Assembly: GCF_013178945.1 (NCBI RefSeq)
Contig: NZ_JABFDM010000001.1
Location: 186,001 to 250,000, forward strand
Direction: 5' to 3'
DNA: 64,000 nucleotides
DNA from: Bradyrhizobium aeschynomenes
GTDB taxonomy: Bacteria; Pseudomonadota; Alphaproteobacteria; Rhizobiales; Xanthobacteraceae
A program made the position numbers and the translations under genes. Under the pieces are notes generated by a model. It made no database searches and was not told the DNA's origin. It saw only the letters and a program-made list of their open reading frames with translations. Within the stretch, counting starts at the first letter, position 1; every line of letters begins with the position of its first letter. Below, in pieces: positions 9,578 through 22,999 of the stretch.

Positions 9578-10453
9578 ATGTCACGTCGTCATCCCATCAT
9601 CTCGATCACGGGCTCGTCGGGCGCCGGCACCACGTCGGTCAAGAAGACCTTCGAGAACATCTTCCGCCGAGAGAACGTCAAGGCGGCCTATATCGAGGGC
9701 GATGCGTTCCATCGCTACAACCGCGAGGAGATGCGCCGCAAGATGGTCGAGGAGGCCGAGCGCGGCAACAAGCATTTCAGCCATTTCAGCCCCGAGACGA
9801 ATCTGTTCGAAGAGCTCGAGAAGACGTTTCGAGACTATTCCGAAACCGGCACCGGGACCACGCGCCACTACGTTCACGACGAGGAGGAGGCGCGGCTCTA
9901 CGACACGAGGCCCGGCAATTTCACCGAATGGAGCCGGCTGCCGGAAGATTCCGACCTGTTGTTCTACGAAGGCCTGCATGGCGCCGTCGTCACCGAGAAG
10001 GTCAACATCGCGCAGCATGCCGACCTGAAGATCGGCGTCGTGCCGGTGATGAATCTCGAATGGATCCAGAAGCTGCACCGCGACCGCGCCTCGCGCGGCT
10101 ACACGACCGAGGCGGTCACGGACACCATCCTGCGGCGCATGCCGGACTATGTGAACTACATCATCCCGCAGTTCTCGGAGACCGACATCAACTTCCAGCG
10201 CGTGCCGACGGTCGACACGTCGAACCCGTTCATCGCGCGCTGGATCCCGACGCCCGACGAATCGATGGTCGTGATCCGCCTGAAGAACCCGCGCGGCATC
10301 GACTTCCCCTATCTGCTGTCGATGATCCAGGGCAGCTTCATGTCGCGCGCCAATTCGATCGTGATCCATGGCTCGAAGCTCGATCTCGCCATGCAGCTCA
10401 TCCTCACCCCCATGATCATGCAACTGATGGACCGAAAGAGGCGCACGCTATGA
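9578..10453 (+). CDS. cbbP: Phosphoribulokinase
   Basis: PRK phosphorylates ribulose 5-phosphate to ribulose 1,5-bisphosphate, the RuBisCO substrate. The 291-residue protein is the short bacterial type. It has the P-loop GSSGAGTTS at residues 12-20, the ribulose-phosphate region [15 protein letters not shown] and the distinctive EGLHGAVV motif. It lies between cbbF and cbbT and ends in an ATGA overlap with cbbT, so translation is coupled. Bacterial enzymes of this type are usually activated by NADH. Confidence 0.97.
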   Translation: MSRRHPIISITGSSGAGTTSVKKTFENIFRRENVKAAYIEGDAFHRYNREEMRRKMVEEAERGNKHFSHFSPETNLFEELEKTFRDYSETGTGTTRHYVHDEEEARLYDTRPGNFTEWSRLPEDSDLLFYEGLHGAVVTEKVNIAQHADLKIGVVPVMNLEWIQKLHRDRASRGYTTEAVTDTILRRMPDYVNYIIPQFSETDINFQRVPTVDTSNPFIARWIPTPDESMVVIRLKNPRGIDFPYLLSMIQGSFMSRANSIVIHGSKLDLAMQLILTPMIMQLMDRKRRTL

Positions 10454-12489
10454 CCGCCACCGCCGTGCAGACGCTGGCCACCAAGACCGATCTCAAGGCC
10501 GATCCCAGCCATGCCGAGATGGCGAACGCCATCCGTTTCCTTGCGATCGACGCCGTCGAAAAGGCGAAGTCGGGTCATCCCGGCATGCCGATGGGCATGG
10601 CCGACGTCGCGACCGTGCTGTTTTCCCGCTTCATGAAGTTCGATCCCACCGATCCGGCCTGGCCCGACCGCGACCGCTTCGTGCTGTCGGCCGGCCATGG
10701 CTCGATGCTGCTCTATGCGCTGCTGCATCTCACCGGCTACGAGGCCGTCACTGTCGACGAACTGAAGAAGTTCCGGCAGTGGGGCGCCAAGACGCCAGGC
10801 CATCCCGAGTATGGCCATACGCCTGGTGTCGAGACCACGACCGGTCCGCTCGGGCAGGGCATCGCGACAGCGGTCGGCATGGCGCTCGCCGAACGCCTTA
10901 TGCACGCGCGCTACGGCGATGATCTCGTCGATCACTACACCTATGTGATCGCCGGCGACGGCTGCCTGATGGAGGGCATCAGCCACGAGGCGATCTCCCT
11001 CGCCGGCCATCTCGGGCTCAACCGGCTGATCGTCCTCTTTGATGACAATGGCATCTCGATCGACGGCTCGACCGGGCTGGCCTGCTCCGATGACCAGCTC
11101 GCGCGGTTTGCGGCCTCGGGCTGGGCGACGACTCGCATCGACGGCCATGATCCCCAGGCCATCGAAGCGGCGATCGCCGCCGCACGGCAGAGCGACCGTC
11201 CCAGCATGATCGCGTGCCGCACCACGATCGGCTTCGGCTCGCCCGGACGGCAGGGCTCGGAGAAGGCACATGGCGCGCCGCTCGGCCCTGAGGAGGTCGA
11301 GAAGACCCGCGCCGCGCTGCATTGGCCGCACCGGCCGTTCGAAGTGCCTGCCGATGTGCTGGTCAGCTGGCGCGAGATCGGCGCACGTGGCCGCAGCGCG
11401 CGCCAGGCGTGGAAGGAGCGGGCGCGCAAGCTCTGCACGTCGGACCGCTCGCCCTGTCACGACGCACTCAACAAGAAGCTGCCGGCCGCCTACACCGAGC
11501 GGATGGCGCAGTTCATCGCGCAGCTCACCGCCGAGCGTCCGAAGATCGCGACCCGCCAGGCTTCGCAGAACGTCATCGACGTCATCGCGACGGTGCTGCC
11601 CAACCTGCTCGGCGGCTCGGCCGATCTGACCCATTCCAACCTGACCAAGGCGAAGACGCACAAGTCCGTGACGCCGGCCAGCATGGACGGCAACTACGTC
11701 CATTACGGCGTGCGCGAGCATGCGATGGCCGCAGCCATGAACGGCGTCGCGCTGCATGGCGGCTTCATTCCCTATGGCGGCACCTTCCTGGCATTCGCCG
11801 ACTACAATCGCCCGGCGATTCGTCTCGCCGCGCTGATGGGCATTCGCGTCATCCATGTGATGACGCACGACTCCATCGGCCTCGGCGAGGACGGCCCGAC
11901 GCATCAGCCTGTCGAGCATGTCCCGAGCCTGCGCGCCATTCCGAACCTGCTCGTGTTCCGTCCCGCCGATGCGGTCGAGACGGCTGAAGCCTGGGACTGC
12001 GCGTTGCGCGCCGAGACCTCGCCGTCGGTGCTGTGCCTGTCGCGCCAGGCGCTGCCGGCCTTCCGCACCGAAGCGTCCGACCACAACAAGGTTGCGCTCG
12101 GCGCTTACGTGGTGGTCGAGCCCGAAGCCGGCCGCGACGTCACCTTGATTGCGACCGGCTCGGAGGTGGCGATTGCGCTGGAGGCGGCCAAGCTGCTGGC
12201 CGCGGAGGGCGTGCAGGCCGCGGTCGTGTCGGCACCGTGCTTCGAGCTGTTCCGCAAGCAGACCGCGGATTATCGCGCCGAGGTGCTCGGCAACGCTCCG
12301 CGCATCGGGGTCGAAGCCGCGATCGAGGGCGAGTGGGCGCGCTGGCTCGGCGATGCCGGCGAGTTCGTCGGCATGCACAGCTTCGGCGCCTCGGCGCCGG
12401 CCGATGTGCTGTACCGCGAATTCGGCATCACGCCGGCGGCCGTGGCCGACGCGGCCATGCGCAACATCATCCGGGCGCGGGCGTCCTGA
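10450..12489 (+). CDS. cbbT: Transketolase
   Basis: A thiamine-diphosphate enzyme that moves two-carbon units in the regenerative phase of the Calvin cycle. The 679-residue protein has the usual three domains. The ThDP motif runs from GDG at 169-171 to DDN at 198-200, with SGHPGMPMG near 41-49 and [12 protein letters not shown] in the pyrimidine domain. The frame is open upstream, but the ATG at 10450, overlapping the cbbP stop, is the credible start. Confidence 0.97.
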   Translation: MTATAVQTLATKTDLKADPSHAEMANAIRFLAIDAVEKAKSGHPGMPMGMADVATVLFSRFMKFDPTDPAWPDRDRFVLSAGHGSMLLYALLHLTGYEAVTVDELKKFRQWGAKTPGHPEYGHTPGVETTTGPLGQGIATAVGMALAERLMHARYGDDLVDHYTYVIAGDGCLMEGISHEAISLAGHLGLNRLIVLFDDNGISIDGSTGLACSDDQLARFAASGWATTRIDGHDPQAIEAAIAAARQSDRPSMIACRTTIGFGSPGRQGSEKAHGAPLGPEEVEKTRAALHWPHRPFEVPADVLVSWREIGARGRSARQAWKERARKLCTSDRSPCHDALNKKLPAAYTERMAQFIAQLTAERPKIATRQASQNVIDVIATVLPNLLGGSADLTHSNLTKAKTHKSVTPASMDGNYVHYGVREHAMAAAMNGVALHGGFIPYGGTFLAFADYNRPAIRLAALMGIRVIHVMTHDSIGLGEDGPTHQPVEHVPSLRAIPNLLVFRPADAVETAEAWDCALRAETSPSVLCLSRQALPAFRTEASDHNKVALGAYVVVEPEAGRDVTLIATGSEVAIALEAAKLLAAEGVQAAVVSAPCFELFRKQTADYRAEVLGNAPRIGVEAAIEGEWARWLGDAGEFVGMHSFGASAPADVLYREFGITPAAVADAAMRNIIRARAS

Positions 12490-12534
12490 CGCCCGGCATT
12501 CACAGAACAGAGCACACAGGGACGGAGACGAATT

Positions 12535-15113
<2,579 letters not shown>

Positions 15114-15137
15114 CCTCGTTCGATGCGAAGCCGCGCT

Positions 15138-15158
15138 GCGGGCCGGACACCGGCCCGC
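15138..15158 (+). other. Hairpin between cbbL and cbbS
   Basis: GCGGGCCGG (15138-15146) pairs perfectly with CCGGCCCGC (15150-15158) around an ACA loop. There is no following T-run, so it is more likely an mRNA processing or stability element between the two subunit genes than a terminator. The cbbS ribosome site (CAGGAG) lies 15 bp further on. Confidence 0.5.
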
Positions 15159-15187
15159 CCGGCCGCACAACATCAGGAGTTTTCACC

Positions 15188-15607
15188 ATGCGCGTGACTC
15201 AAGGCTGCTTTTCCTTCCTGCCCGATCTGACCGACGAGCAGATCACGGCCCAGATCCAGTACTGCCTCGAGAAGGGCTGGGCGGTGAACATCGAGTTCAC
15301 CGACGATCCGCATCCCCGCAACACCTATTGGGAGATGTGGGGCCTGCCGATGTTCGACCTGCGCGACGCCGCCGGCATCATGCGGGAGCTCTCCGAATGC
15401 CGGAAGATCTATGGCGAGCGCTACATCCGCATCTCGGCGTTCGATTCTTCCCATGGCTGGGAGTCGATCCGGCTGTCGTTCATCGTCAACCGGCCGCAGA
15501 ACGAGCCCGGCTTCCGGCTCGATCGCCAGGAGACCGTTGGACGCAATCAGCGGTATTCGACGCGGTCCTACGCCGCCGAGCGCCCCGAAGGGGAGCGCTA
15601 CTCATAA
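15188..15607 (+). CDS. cbbS: RuBisCO small subunit, red type
   Basis: The small subunit completes the L8S8 holoenzyme. At 139 residues it is longer than green-type small subunits. The extra C-terminal segment (about 105-139, ending [11 protein letters not shown]) is the hairpin extension characteristic of form IC/ID. The N-terminus [19 protein letters not shown] and the segment [25 protein letters not shown] are typical. It lies 74 bp after cbbL and before cbbX. Confidence 0.97.
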   Translation: MRVTQGCFSFLPDLTDEQITAQIQYCLEKGWAVNIEFTDDPHPRNTYWEMWGLPMFDLRDAAGIMRELSECRKIYGERYIRISAFDSSHGWESIRLSFIVNRPQNEPGFRLDRQETVGRNQRYSTRSYAAERPEGERYS

Positions 15608-15614
15608 GAGCGGC

Positions 15615-15651
15615 GGCGCTGAAGTCCCGGTCCCGGCGGGACTTCGGCGCC
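15615..15651 (+). terminator. Strong hairpin between cbbS and cbbX (attenuator-like, no T-run)
   Basis: Bases 15615-15629 (GGCGCTGAAGTCCCG) pair with 15637-15651 through 15 positions, one of them a G-U pair, with a 7-base loop; outer bases extend the stem with a bulge. No U-tract follows, so termination is probably partial. It would leave RuBisCO mRNA abundant and lower downstream cbbX-cbbY transcription, or protect the 3' end of the cbbLS message. Confidence 0.6.
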
Positions 15652-15761
15652 GGCTCTGCCGCATTGATCAAGTCCGATTCGACGGTGTCCCCTGCTTGCC
15701 GGAGTTCGCGGGGGACCTGCCGCCAGCATGTGCGAACTTCGGCGAAGCGGAGCACCAGCCC

Positions 15762-16700
15762 ATGATGCAGGCCACGCAGGCGGATGCCGACAAGGCTACG
15801 CCGGTCGAAGCGATCGATCTGCGCCGCGAGTTCGAGAGCGTCGACATCGCGCCGGTGCTGGAGCAGCTCGACCGCGAACTGGTCGGGCTTGCGCCGGTCA
15901 AGACGCGAATCCGCGAGATCGCCTCGCTGCTGCTGATGGAGCGCATCCGTCAGAAAATGGGTCTGACGACCACGTTCCCGACCCTGCACATGTCGTTCAC
16001 CGGCAATCCCGGCACCGGCAAGACCACGGTCGCGCTGCGCATGGCGGGCATCCTGCACCGGCTCGGCTTCGTCCGGCGCGGCCACGTCATCAGCGTCACC
16101 CGTGACGATCTCGTCGGCCAGTACATCGGCCACACCGCACCGAAGACCAAGGAGGTGCTGAAGAAGGCGATGGGTGGTGTCCTCTTCATCGACGAGGCTT
16201 ACTATCTCTACCGGCCCGAGAACGAGCGCGACTACGGCCAGGAGTCGATCGAGATCCTGCTGCAGATCATGGAGTCGCAGCGCGAGGATCTGGTGGTGAT
16301 CCTGGCCGGCTATGCCGATCGCATGGAGAAGTTCTTCCAGAGCAATCCCGGTTTCCGCTCGCGCATCGCCCATCACATCGATTTCCCGGACTACTCCGAA
16401 GGGGAGCTCTTGACGATCTCCGAGAGGATGCTGGAGGGGCAGAACTATCGCTTCACGCCGGAGGCGCGTGCAGCGTTCGAGAAGTACATCACGATCCGGC
16501 GCACCCAGCCATTGTTCTCGAACGCGCGCTCGATCCGCAATGCGCTGGATCGGATCCGTCTGCGGCAAGCCAACCGGCTGGTGTCGCGGCTCGACCGCGT
16601 GCTGACATCCGAGGACGTGATGTCGATCGAGGCCAGCGACGTGCTGGCGAGCCGCGTGTTTGCCAAAAGTAACAGCAAGGGCGACGTAAGGACGGAGTAG
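15762..16700 (+). CDS. cbbX: Red-type RuBisCO activase CbbX (AAA+ ATPase)
   Basis: CbbX remodels inhibited red-type RuBisCO by pulling on the large-subunit C-terminus and is activated by RuBP. The 312-residue AAA+ protein has Walker [10 protein letters not shown] (81-89), Walker [13 protein letters not shown], and the arginine-rich second region of homology ([11 protein letters not shown]). Two ATGs are adjacent (15762 and 15765) and no strong ribosome site is obvious, so the exact start is uncertain; in-frame sequence further upstream overlaps cbbS. Presence next to form IC cbbLS is diagnostic. Confidence 0.95.
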   Translation: MMQATQADADKATPVEAIDLRREFESVDIAPVLEQLDRELVGLAPVKTRIREIASLLLMERIRQKMGLTTTFPTLHMSFTGNPGTGKTTVALRMAGILHRLGFVRRGHVISVTRDDLVGQYIGHTAPKTKEVLKKAMGGVLFIDEAYYLYRPENERDYGQESIEILLQIMESQREDLVVILAGYADRMEKFFQSNPGFRSRIAHHIDFPDYSEGELLTISERMLEGQNYRFTPEARAAFEKYITIRRTQPLFSNARSIRNALDRIRLRQANRLVSRLDRVLTSEDVMSIEASDVLASRVFAKSNSKGDVRTE

Positions 16701-16705
16701 CAGCG

Positions 16706-17428
16706 ATGAGCCTCGCCTTGGTGAAGAATTCACCTGTGGAAGATCTCAGGCGCCGTATTGCCGATGCCGGCGCATTGATTCTCGATGTCGACGGGACGCT
16801 CGCTGAAACCGAGGAGATCCATCGCGAGGCCTTCAACGAGGCCTTCGTCGCTGGCGGCATCGACTGGCATTGGGGCCGCCGGATCTACAAGGAGCTGCTG
16901 CGCGTCGCCGGCGGCAAGGAGCGCATCCGTGCCTTCGATCAGATGCGGCGCTCCGGACCACCCCTGAGCGATGCGGTGATCGCCAAGCTGCATCGGATCA
17001 AGACGGAGCGGTTTGCCGCCATCATGTCGGAGAAGGGCTGTCCGTTGCGTCCCGGCATCAGGGCGCTGCTCGACGCCGCCTGGGCGCGCGAGCAACGGAT
17101 CGCCATCGCGACCACCACGACGCGGGTCAACATCGATGCGCTGCTGGCACCCGTGTTCGGCAAGGAGTGGGAGGCCAGATTTGCCGCGGTCGTCGCGGCC
17201 GATGACGTCGCGCGTAAGAAGCCCGCGCCCGACGTCTACCTGGAGGTGTTGTCGCAGCTGGATCTGCCCGCCGCGAGTTGCGTCGCCGTCGAGGATTCCG
17301 GTAACGGGCTGATGGCGGCGACGCGCGCCGGCGTTCCGGTGCTCATTACCCGCAGTCTCTATTTTCACGATGATGTATTTGATGGTGCATTAGCGGTGCT
17401 TGATGATCTCAGCGAGCTTGGTCCCTGA
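16706..17428 (+). CDS. cbbY: CbbY-type HAD sugar-phosphate phosphatase
   Basis: CbbY dephosphorylates xylulose 1,5-bisphosphate, a misfire product that inhibits RuBisCO. The 240-residue HAD hydrolase has the nucleophile motif D27-V-D29-G-T (LILDVDGTLAETEEIHREAFNEAF region), the T/S motif IATTTT, the lysine loop KKPAPDVY and the acidic motif VAVEDSGNG. The cap domain is inserted after motif I, as in the CbbY/PGMB subgroup, rather than the phosphoglycolate phosphatase CbbZ. It starts 5 bp after cbbX and closes the operon. Confidence 0.92.
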   Translation: MSLALVKNSPVEDLRRRIADAGALILDVDGTLAETEEIHREAFNEAFVAGGIDWHWGRRIYKELLRVAGGKERIRAFDQMRRSGPPLSDAVIAKLHRIKTERFAAIMSEKGCPLRPGIRALLDAAWAREQRIAIATTTTRVNIDALLAPVFGKEWEARFAAVVAADDVARKKPAPDVYLEVLSQLDLPAASCVAVEDSGNGLMAATRAGVPVLITRSLYFHDDVFDGALAVLDDLSELGP

Positions 17429-17544
17429 GGTGTTTTGATGGTCGAGCAAAGTTCTGCACGGCCAATTATGTACACCAGGATGCGCATGGCTGCCTCGCAA
17501 CAGCCGTTCTATTGCCGTTCAGCCGAGAACGTGTAATCCCTTGA

Positions 17545-17562
17545 CGACATGCTGACATGTCG
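17545..17562. promoter_or_regulatory. Probable TetR operator
   Basis: CGACATG (17545-17551) and CATGTCG (17556-17562) form a perfect 7-bp inverted repeat with a 4-base spacer, 17 bp before the TetR gene start. Size and position fit an autoregulatory TetR-family operator. Confidence 0.6.
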
Positions 17563-17579
17563 AGTCGAGGTCGTAGAGT

Positions 17580-18275
17580 ATGGCCCGCACGCAGGCCAAG
17601 GTGAAACGGAGTGACGCCGCGCGTACGGTCGCGCTGCGCGGGCGGGTCGGACGGCCGCCGAAGGCGTTGGCCGGCAATATCGAAGAGCGGATCCTGGACG
17701 CGGCGCGCGAGGTGTTTCTCGAGCGCGGATTCGACGGCACCAGCATCGATGAGATCGCCGAGCGCGCGCCGGCCAGCAAGCCGACCATCTATGCGCGCTA
17801 CGCCGGCAAGCCGGCCTTGTTTGCCGCCATCGTCGAGCGCTCGATCGGCGAACTGGTGAGTTTGCGCTCGTCCTATACGCCTCCGGTCGGCACCGTTCAG
17901 GAGCAACTGGTGGGGCTCGCGATGGCGATCGTCGACCGCGCCTTCAAGGAGTCGATCGGATTGTTGCGGGTCACGATCGGCGAAGCCTATCGCTTTCCCG
18001 ATCTCAGCTGCCAATTTCACGAGGTCTCGCGCAAGCGGACGGTCCAGGTGGTGGAGGTGCTGCTTGCCGACACGCTCGGCTCGGCCGGTCTGCCGGCCAG
18101 GCGCGGGCCCTCGAAGGCGCCGGAGGCGTCGGCCGAGATCTTCATCGACCTGATCGTGCTGCCGCTGCTGATGCGCGCGCTGATGGGAATGAAGGAAAGG
18201 ACCATCCGCAAGGAGATGCCCGGCTTCGTCCGCGAGCGGGTCAAGATCTTCCTTGCTCTCCACGCCAAGGCATAA
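17580..18275 (+). CDS. TetR/AcrR-family transcriptional regulator
   Basis: A 231-residue repressor. A basic N-terminal leader with an RGRVGRPPK patch (AT-hook-like, about residues 20-28) precedes the TetR DNA-binding domain (about 34-82: ERILDAAREVFLERGFDGTSIDEIAERAPASKPTIYARY in outline). A ligand-binding helical domain with a TetR_C-like tail follows. A perfect palindrome lies just upstream. The target is unknown: neither cbbY upstream nor the PepSY gene downstream (opposite strand) is an obvious client, so self-regulation is the only safe prediction. Confidence 0.9.
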   Translation: MARTQAKVKRSDAARTVALRGRVGRPPKALAGNIEERILDAAREVFLERGFDGTSIDEIAERAPASKPTIYARYAGKPALFAAIVERSIGELVSLRSSYTPPVGTVQEQLVGLAMAIVDRAFKESIGLLRVTIGEAYRFPDLSCQFHEVSRKRTVQVVEVLLADTLGSAGLPARRGPSKAPEASAEIFIDLIVLPLLMRALMGMKERTIRKEMPGFVRERVKIFLALHAKA

Positions 18276-18315
18276 GGCTGCAGCTTTGGGTCTGAGGCTA
18301 CGATGAGTCGGCGCC

Positions 18316-18906
18316 TCAGCGCCGTCGCATCGATGTCGGCTCAAGCGTGACCTGCTTCAGGTCCTTGCCGCTGACCACGACGACGATAAAGGCGAGCTTG
18401 CCGTCCTTGCTGATGAGGCCGCCGCTGATCGCCTTGCCGGCCGCGGAGCGTTCCGCGATCCGGATCGCATCCGACATCTTCAGCGACACGGTGGTGAGCG
18501 CAGCCAGGCTCGATCGGTCGCTTTCGCTCAGGCCCTGCACGGTCGAGAACAGGACGGTGTTCAAGACCTTGGCGGTCGAGCCGTCGATATCGGATTCCCA
18601 GATCTGGCCACTCTGCAGGGTGCGGACCTTGTAGACGGGCGCGTCGAGCCCGCCCTCGAAGCTGATGTCGGCGGTTCTCGAGCCCGGATGAATCTTCTCC
18701 GCGATCCGCAGCGCCTGGTGCAGCGACACCTCCGTCCGACGGAACCGCTCGAGCTCGCGGTCAATGGCCACCTGGCTGAGGGCCGGATCGCTGGGGGCTT
18801 GCGAGCTGCTGGCCTCCGGCGTGTCGGTCGCCGAGGCGCCGGCCACGGCGTGCGCCAGCGAGGTCCATGACAACAGGATGAGGGTAAGGAGAATGCTGCG
18901 TCTCAT
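18316..18906 (-). CDS. Exported PepSY-domain protein
   Basis: A 196-residue secreted or periplasmic protein with a signal peptide (residues 1-20, cleavage near AHA). After a Ser/Pro-rich linker come two PepSY-like units: VSLHQALRIAEKIHPG...YKVRTL (about 60-95) and VSLKMSDAIRIAERSAAGKAISGGLISKDGKLAFIVVVV in outline (about 138-178). PepSY domains bind peptides or inhibit proteases, but no target can be named here. It stands alone; the next gene on either side is on the opposite strand. Confidence 0.82.
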   Translation of the reverse strand: MRRSILLTLILLSWTSLAHAVAGASATDTPEASSSQAPSDPALSQVAIDRELERFRRTEVSLHQALRIAEKIHPGSRTADISFEGGLDAPVYKVRTLQSGQIWESDIDGSTAKVLNTVLFSTVQGLSESDRSSLAALTTVSLKMSDAIRIAERSAAGKAISGGLISKDGKLAFIVVVVSGKDLKQVTLEPTSMRRR

Positions 18907-19019
18907 GAGCGTCCTGGTGCCTCAGATTCGGACCGTACTTCTAGAGCATTCCTGATTAAAAGGTCGTAAAAAACGAAACTGTATCGTTCTATAATCGCGC
19001 CGGCGGTGGCCGTCAAGCC

Positions 19020-19328
19020 TCAGGGGAACGGGAGGTGTCTGGGCCCAGAAGCGACCAGAGCGGGCGCTGTCATGGCCGAGGGCGTAGAGCGCGCGCATGT
19101 CGTCGGTGTCGAAGCCCCCCTGGCCTTCAGGACGGATTGGTCGATCGCCGTCATGTTGAACGCCAGCCTGTTGTGCCGGGCAAACTGGTAGGTCGCCGAA
19201 AGATAGCTCTGAATCTCGCGCTCGCTCTTCAGCGCCCTCGATCGGCTTGCCATCGGAGGCGGCTGCGATGAGCAAGGCGGCAGATGATCACGATTGCGGG
19301 AGCCGTGGCGTAGGAACCCGTGGCGCAT
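19020..19328 (-). pseudogene. Probable frameshifted remnant of a small protein gene
   Basis: On the minus strand one frame reads EIQSYLSATYQFARHNRLAF then AIDQSVLKARG; a neighbouring frame continues naturally as GFDTDDMRALYALGHDSARS. The switch falls at a homopolymer of six G (six C on plus, 19115-19120); adding one G or removing two would rejoin the frames. Upstream, the first part may also come from the second frame (IAAASDGKPIEGAEER). I do not recognise the product. The rest of the 18907-19528 interval shows no convincing gene. Confidence 0.4.
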
Positions 19329-19528
19329 GTCGCGGGCGGCGCGACTCGCGCCAGCGGACCGGGGCGGCCAATCCTGCCGGCCGCCGCGACCGGCTATGAT
19401 TTTTTCTCATTTCCGATAGGTTGGCGACGTTTCAACCATAGCGGCCAATATTGCCGCGCCGAGCGTCCCAACTCACGCCAGTGCAGCCGTGCAAGCCGCA
19501 GGTGCGGGACGCGATCAAAGGAGCATCG

Positions 19529-20344
19529 ATGACCAAGCGCCGGGCCATGACTACCTTCACCTTCACCGTGGCTGCGCTGTTTGCAGCCTTCGGCAGCGGT
19601 GCGCAGGCGGCGCAGTGCGGCAGCTCCCCCGCGGGCTTCGAGACCTGGAAGCGCGAGTTCAGCGAGGAGGCGCGGGCCAAGGGCGTCGGCGGCACCGCGA
19701 TCGCGGCGCTGATGCAGACCAACTACGCGTCCGCCACGATCGCCGCCGATCGCGGCCAGCGCAGTTTCCAGCTGTCGCTCGATCAGTTCCTGGCCAAGCG
19801 CGGAGCGCCTGCGATCGTCGCGCGCGGCCGGCAGCTGAAGCAGTCGCAGGCGGCGATGTTCGCCTCGATCGAGCAGCGCTATGGCGTGCCCCCCGGGCCG
19901 TTGATTGCGATCTGGGGAATGGAAAGCGCGTTCGGCAGCCAGCGCGGCAACCAGCACATGCTGTCGTCGATCGCCACGCTCGCCTACGACTGCCGTCGGC
20001 CGGAGTTCTTCACCGAGCAGCTCTACGCCGCGCTGAAGCTGATCGATCGCGGCGTGCTCTCGGGCAACACCCGCGGCTCGATGCATGGCGAGGTCGGGCA
20101 GACGCAGTTCATGCCGAAGAACATCCTGGCCTACGGCGTCGGCAATCTCGACGTCGCGGCGAACGCGCTGGCCTCGACCGCGAACTTCCTGCGCGCCAAT
20201 GGCTGGAAGGCGGGCGCCGGCTATCAGCCGGGCGAGCCGAACTTCGTTGCGATCGAAGCCTGGAACGCCGCCGGCGTCTATCAGAAGGCTATCGCGCTGA
20301 TGGGCCGCCAGATCGACGGCGGCGGCTCGGCCGCGGCGCGGTGA
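19529..20344 (+). CDS. Secreted lytic murein transglycosylase (MltB/SltB type)
   Basis: This enzyme cleaves peptidoglycan between MurNAc and GlcNAc, forming anhydro-MurNAc. The 271-residue protein has a signal peptide (1-27, AQA cleavage), an MltB-like catalytic domain with the glutamate E132 in IWGMESAFGS, and the GEVGQTQFMPKNILAYGVG substrate-groove motif. The ATG at 19529 follows AAAGGAGC. It lacks the lipobox of MltB and a C-terminal peptidoglycan-binding domain, so it is probably soluble in the periplasm. Confidence 0.92.
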   Translation: MTKRRAMTTFTFTVAALFAAFGSGAQAAQCGSSPAGFETWKREFSEEARAKGVGGTAIAALMQTNYASATIAADRGQRSFQLSLDQFLAKRGAPAIVARGRQLKQSQAAMFASIEQRYGVPPGPLIAIWGMESAFGSQRGNQHMLSSIATLAYDCRRPEFFTEQLYAALKLIDRGVLSGNTRGSMHGEVGQTQFMPKNILAYGVGNLDVAANALASTANFLRANGWKAGAGYQPGEPNFVAIEAWNAAGVYQKAIALMGRQIDGGGSAAAR

Positions 20345-20392
20345 GGCGCTGCTCTGGAGCAGGGAGGCTTGCAGTTGCAGCGCGCTCGCCAG

Positions 20393-20433
20393 CGTCCTTC
20401 GAGACGCCCGCCTGCGGCGGGCTCCTCAGGACG
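20393..20433. repeat. Short palindromic REP-like repeat
   Basis: CGTCCT at 20393-20398 pairs with AGGACG at 20428-20433, and inside it GCCCGC and GCGGGC form a second stem. This imperfect cruciform of 41 bp resembles dispersed intergenic repeats of Bradyrhizobium and relatives (from memory). It follows the transglycosylase gene. Confidence 0.5.
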
Positions 20434-20461
20434 AGGCTGAGTTTGCAGCGAAATGTCAGAC

Positions 20462-20507
20462 CCTCATGGTGAGGAGCGCCGCTTGCGGCGCGTCTCGAAC
20501 CATGAGG
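20462..20507. repeat. Palindromic REP-like repeat with CCTCATGGT ends
   Basis: CCTCATGGT (20462-20470) and ACCATGAGG (20499-20507) are perfect inverted ends, with an inner stem GCGCCGC/GCGGCGC. It sits 29 bp from the preceding palindrome. The pair fills the gap between the transglycosylase and the katG terminator. Confidence 0.6.
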
Positions 20508-20524
20508 CCCCTGTCCAAATGAAA

Positions 20525-20554
20525 AAGCGGCGCTTCATCGCTGAAGCGCCGCTT
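20525..20554 (-). terminator. Rho-independent terminator of katG
   Basis: Read on the minus strand, AAGCGGCGCTTCA pairs perfectly with TGAAGCGCCGCTT around a GCGA loop, and the stem runs directly into TTTTTC. It lies about 30 bp after the katG stop. The reverse orientation also has a short T-rich stretch, so it may act bidirectionally. Confidence 0.85.
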
Positions 20555-20585
20555 CTCTTTGATGCCGGTCAGTCGGCTTGTCGCC

Positions 20586-22787
<2,202 letters not shown>

Positions 22788-22864
22788 TCATGGTTCCCCC
22801 CTGGGGTGGGTGGCGGGACCGTACGCGGGTCCTCCGATCAGGGGAAATTGAGATTGATGATCAT

Positions 22865-22885
22865 AACGATAAGATTATCTGATGA
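22865..22885. promoter_or_regulatory. Probable OxyR site, katG-proximal copy
   Basis: A 21-bp element with core GATAAGATTATCTGATG recurs 114 bp away at 22979-22999 with a single base change. Its centre is the dyad AGAT-T-ATCT flanked by AT on both sides (AT-N-AGAT-N-ATCT-N-AT). It lies about 100 bp upstream of katG on that gene's strand, suiting an activator site. Confidence 0.65.
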
Positions 22886-22978
22886 ATGTCGTGTGACATC
22901 GCGCGAACGCAGAGCGGTGCCAGCCGTTGTCGATGCATCCGAAGATTGTGGTCAGTGAAAATTGACTTCGAGCTCGTG

Positions 22979-22999
22979 AACGATAAGATAATCTGATGA
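22979..22999. promoter_or_regulatory. Probable OxyR site overlapping the oxyR start codon
   Basis: The second copy of the 21-bp element (core GATAAGATAATCTGATG) covers the proposed oxyR ATG at 22996-22998. Binding here would block oxyR transcription or initiation, fitting negative autoregulation. If the true start is the in-frame ATG at 23011, the site lies just upstream of it. Confidence 0.6.

Noticed and set aside
22800..22860. GGACC/GGTCC inverted repeat in the katG leader
   Set aside because: Five-base arms with an eight-base gap are expected by chance in this composition.
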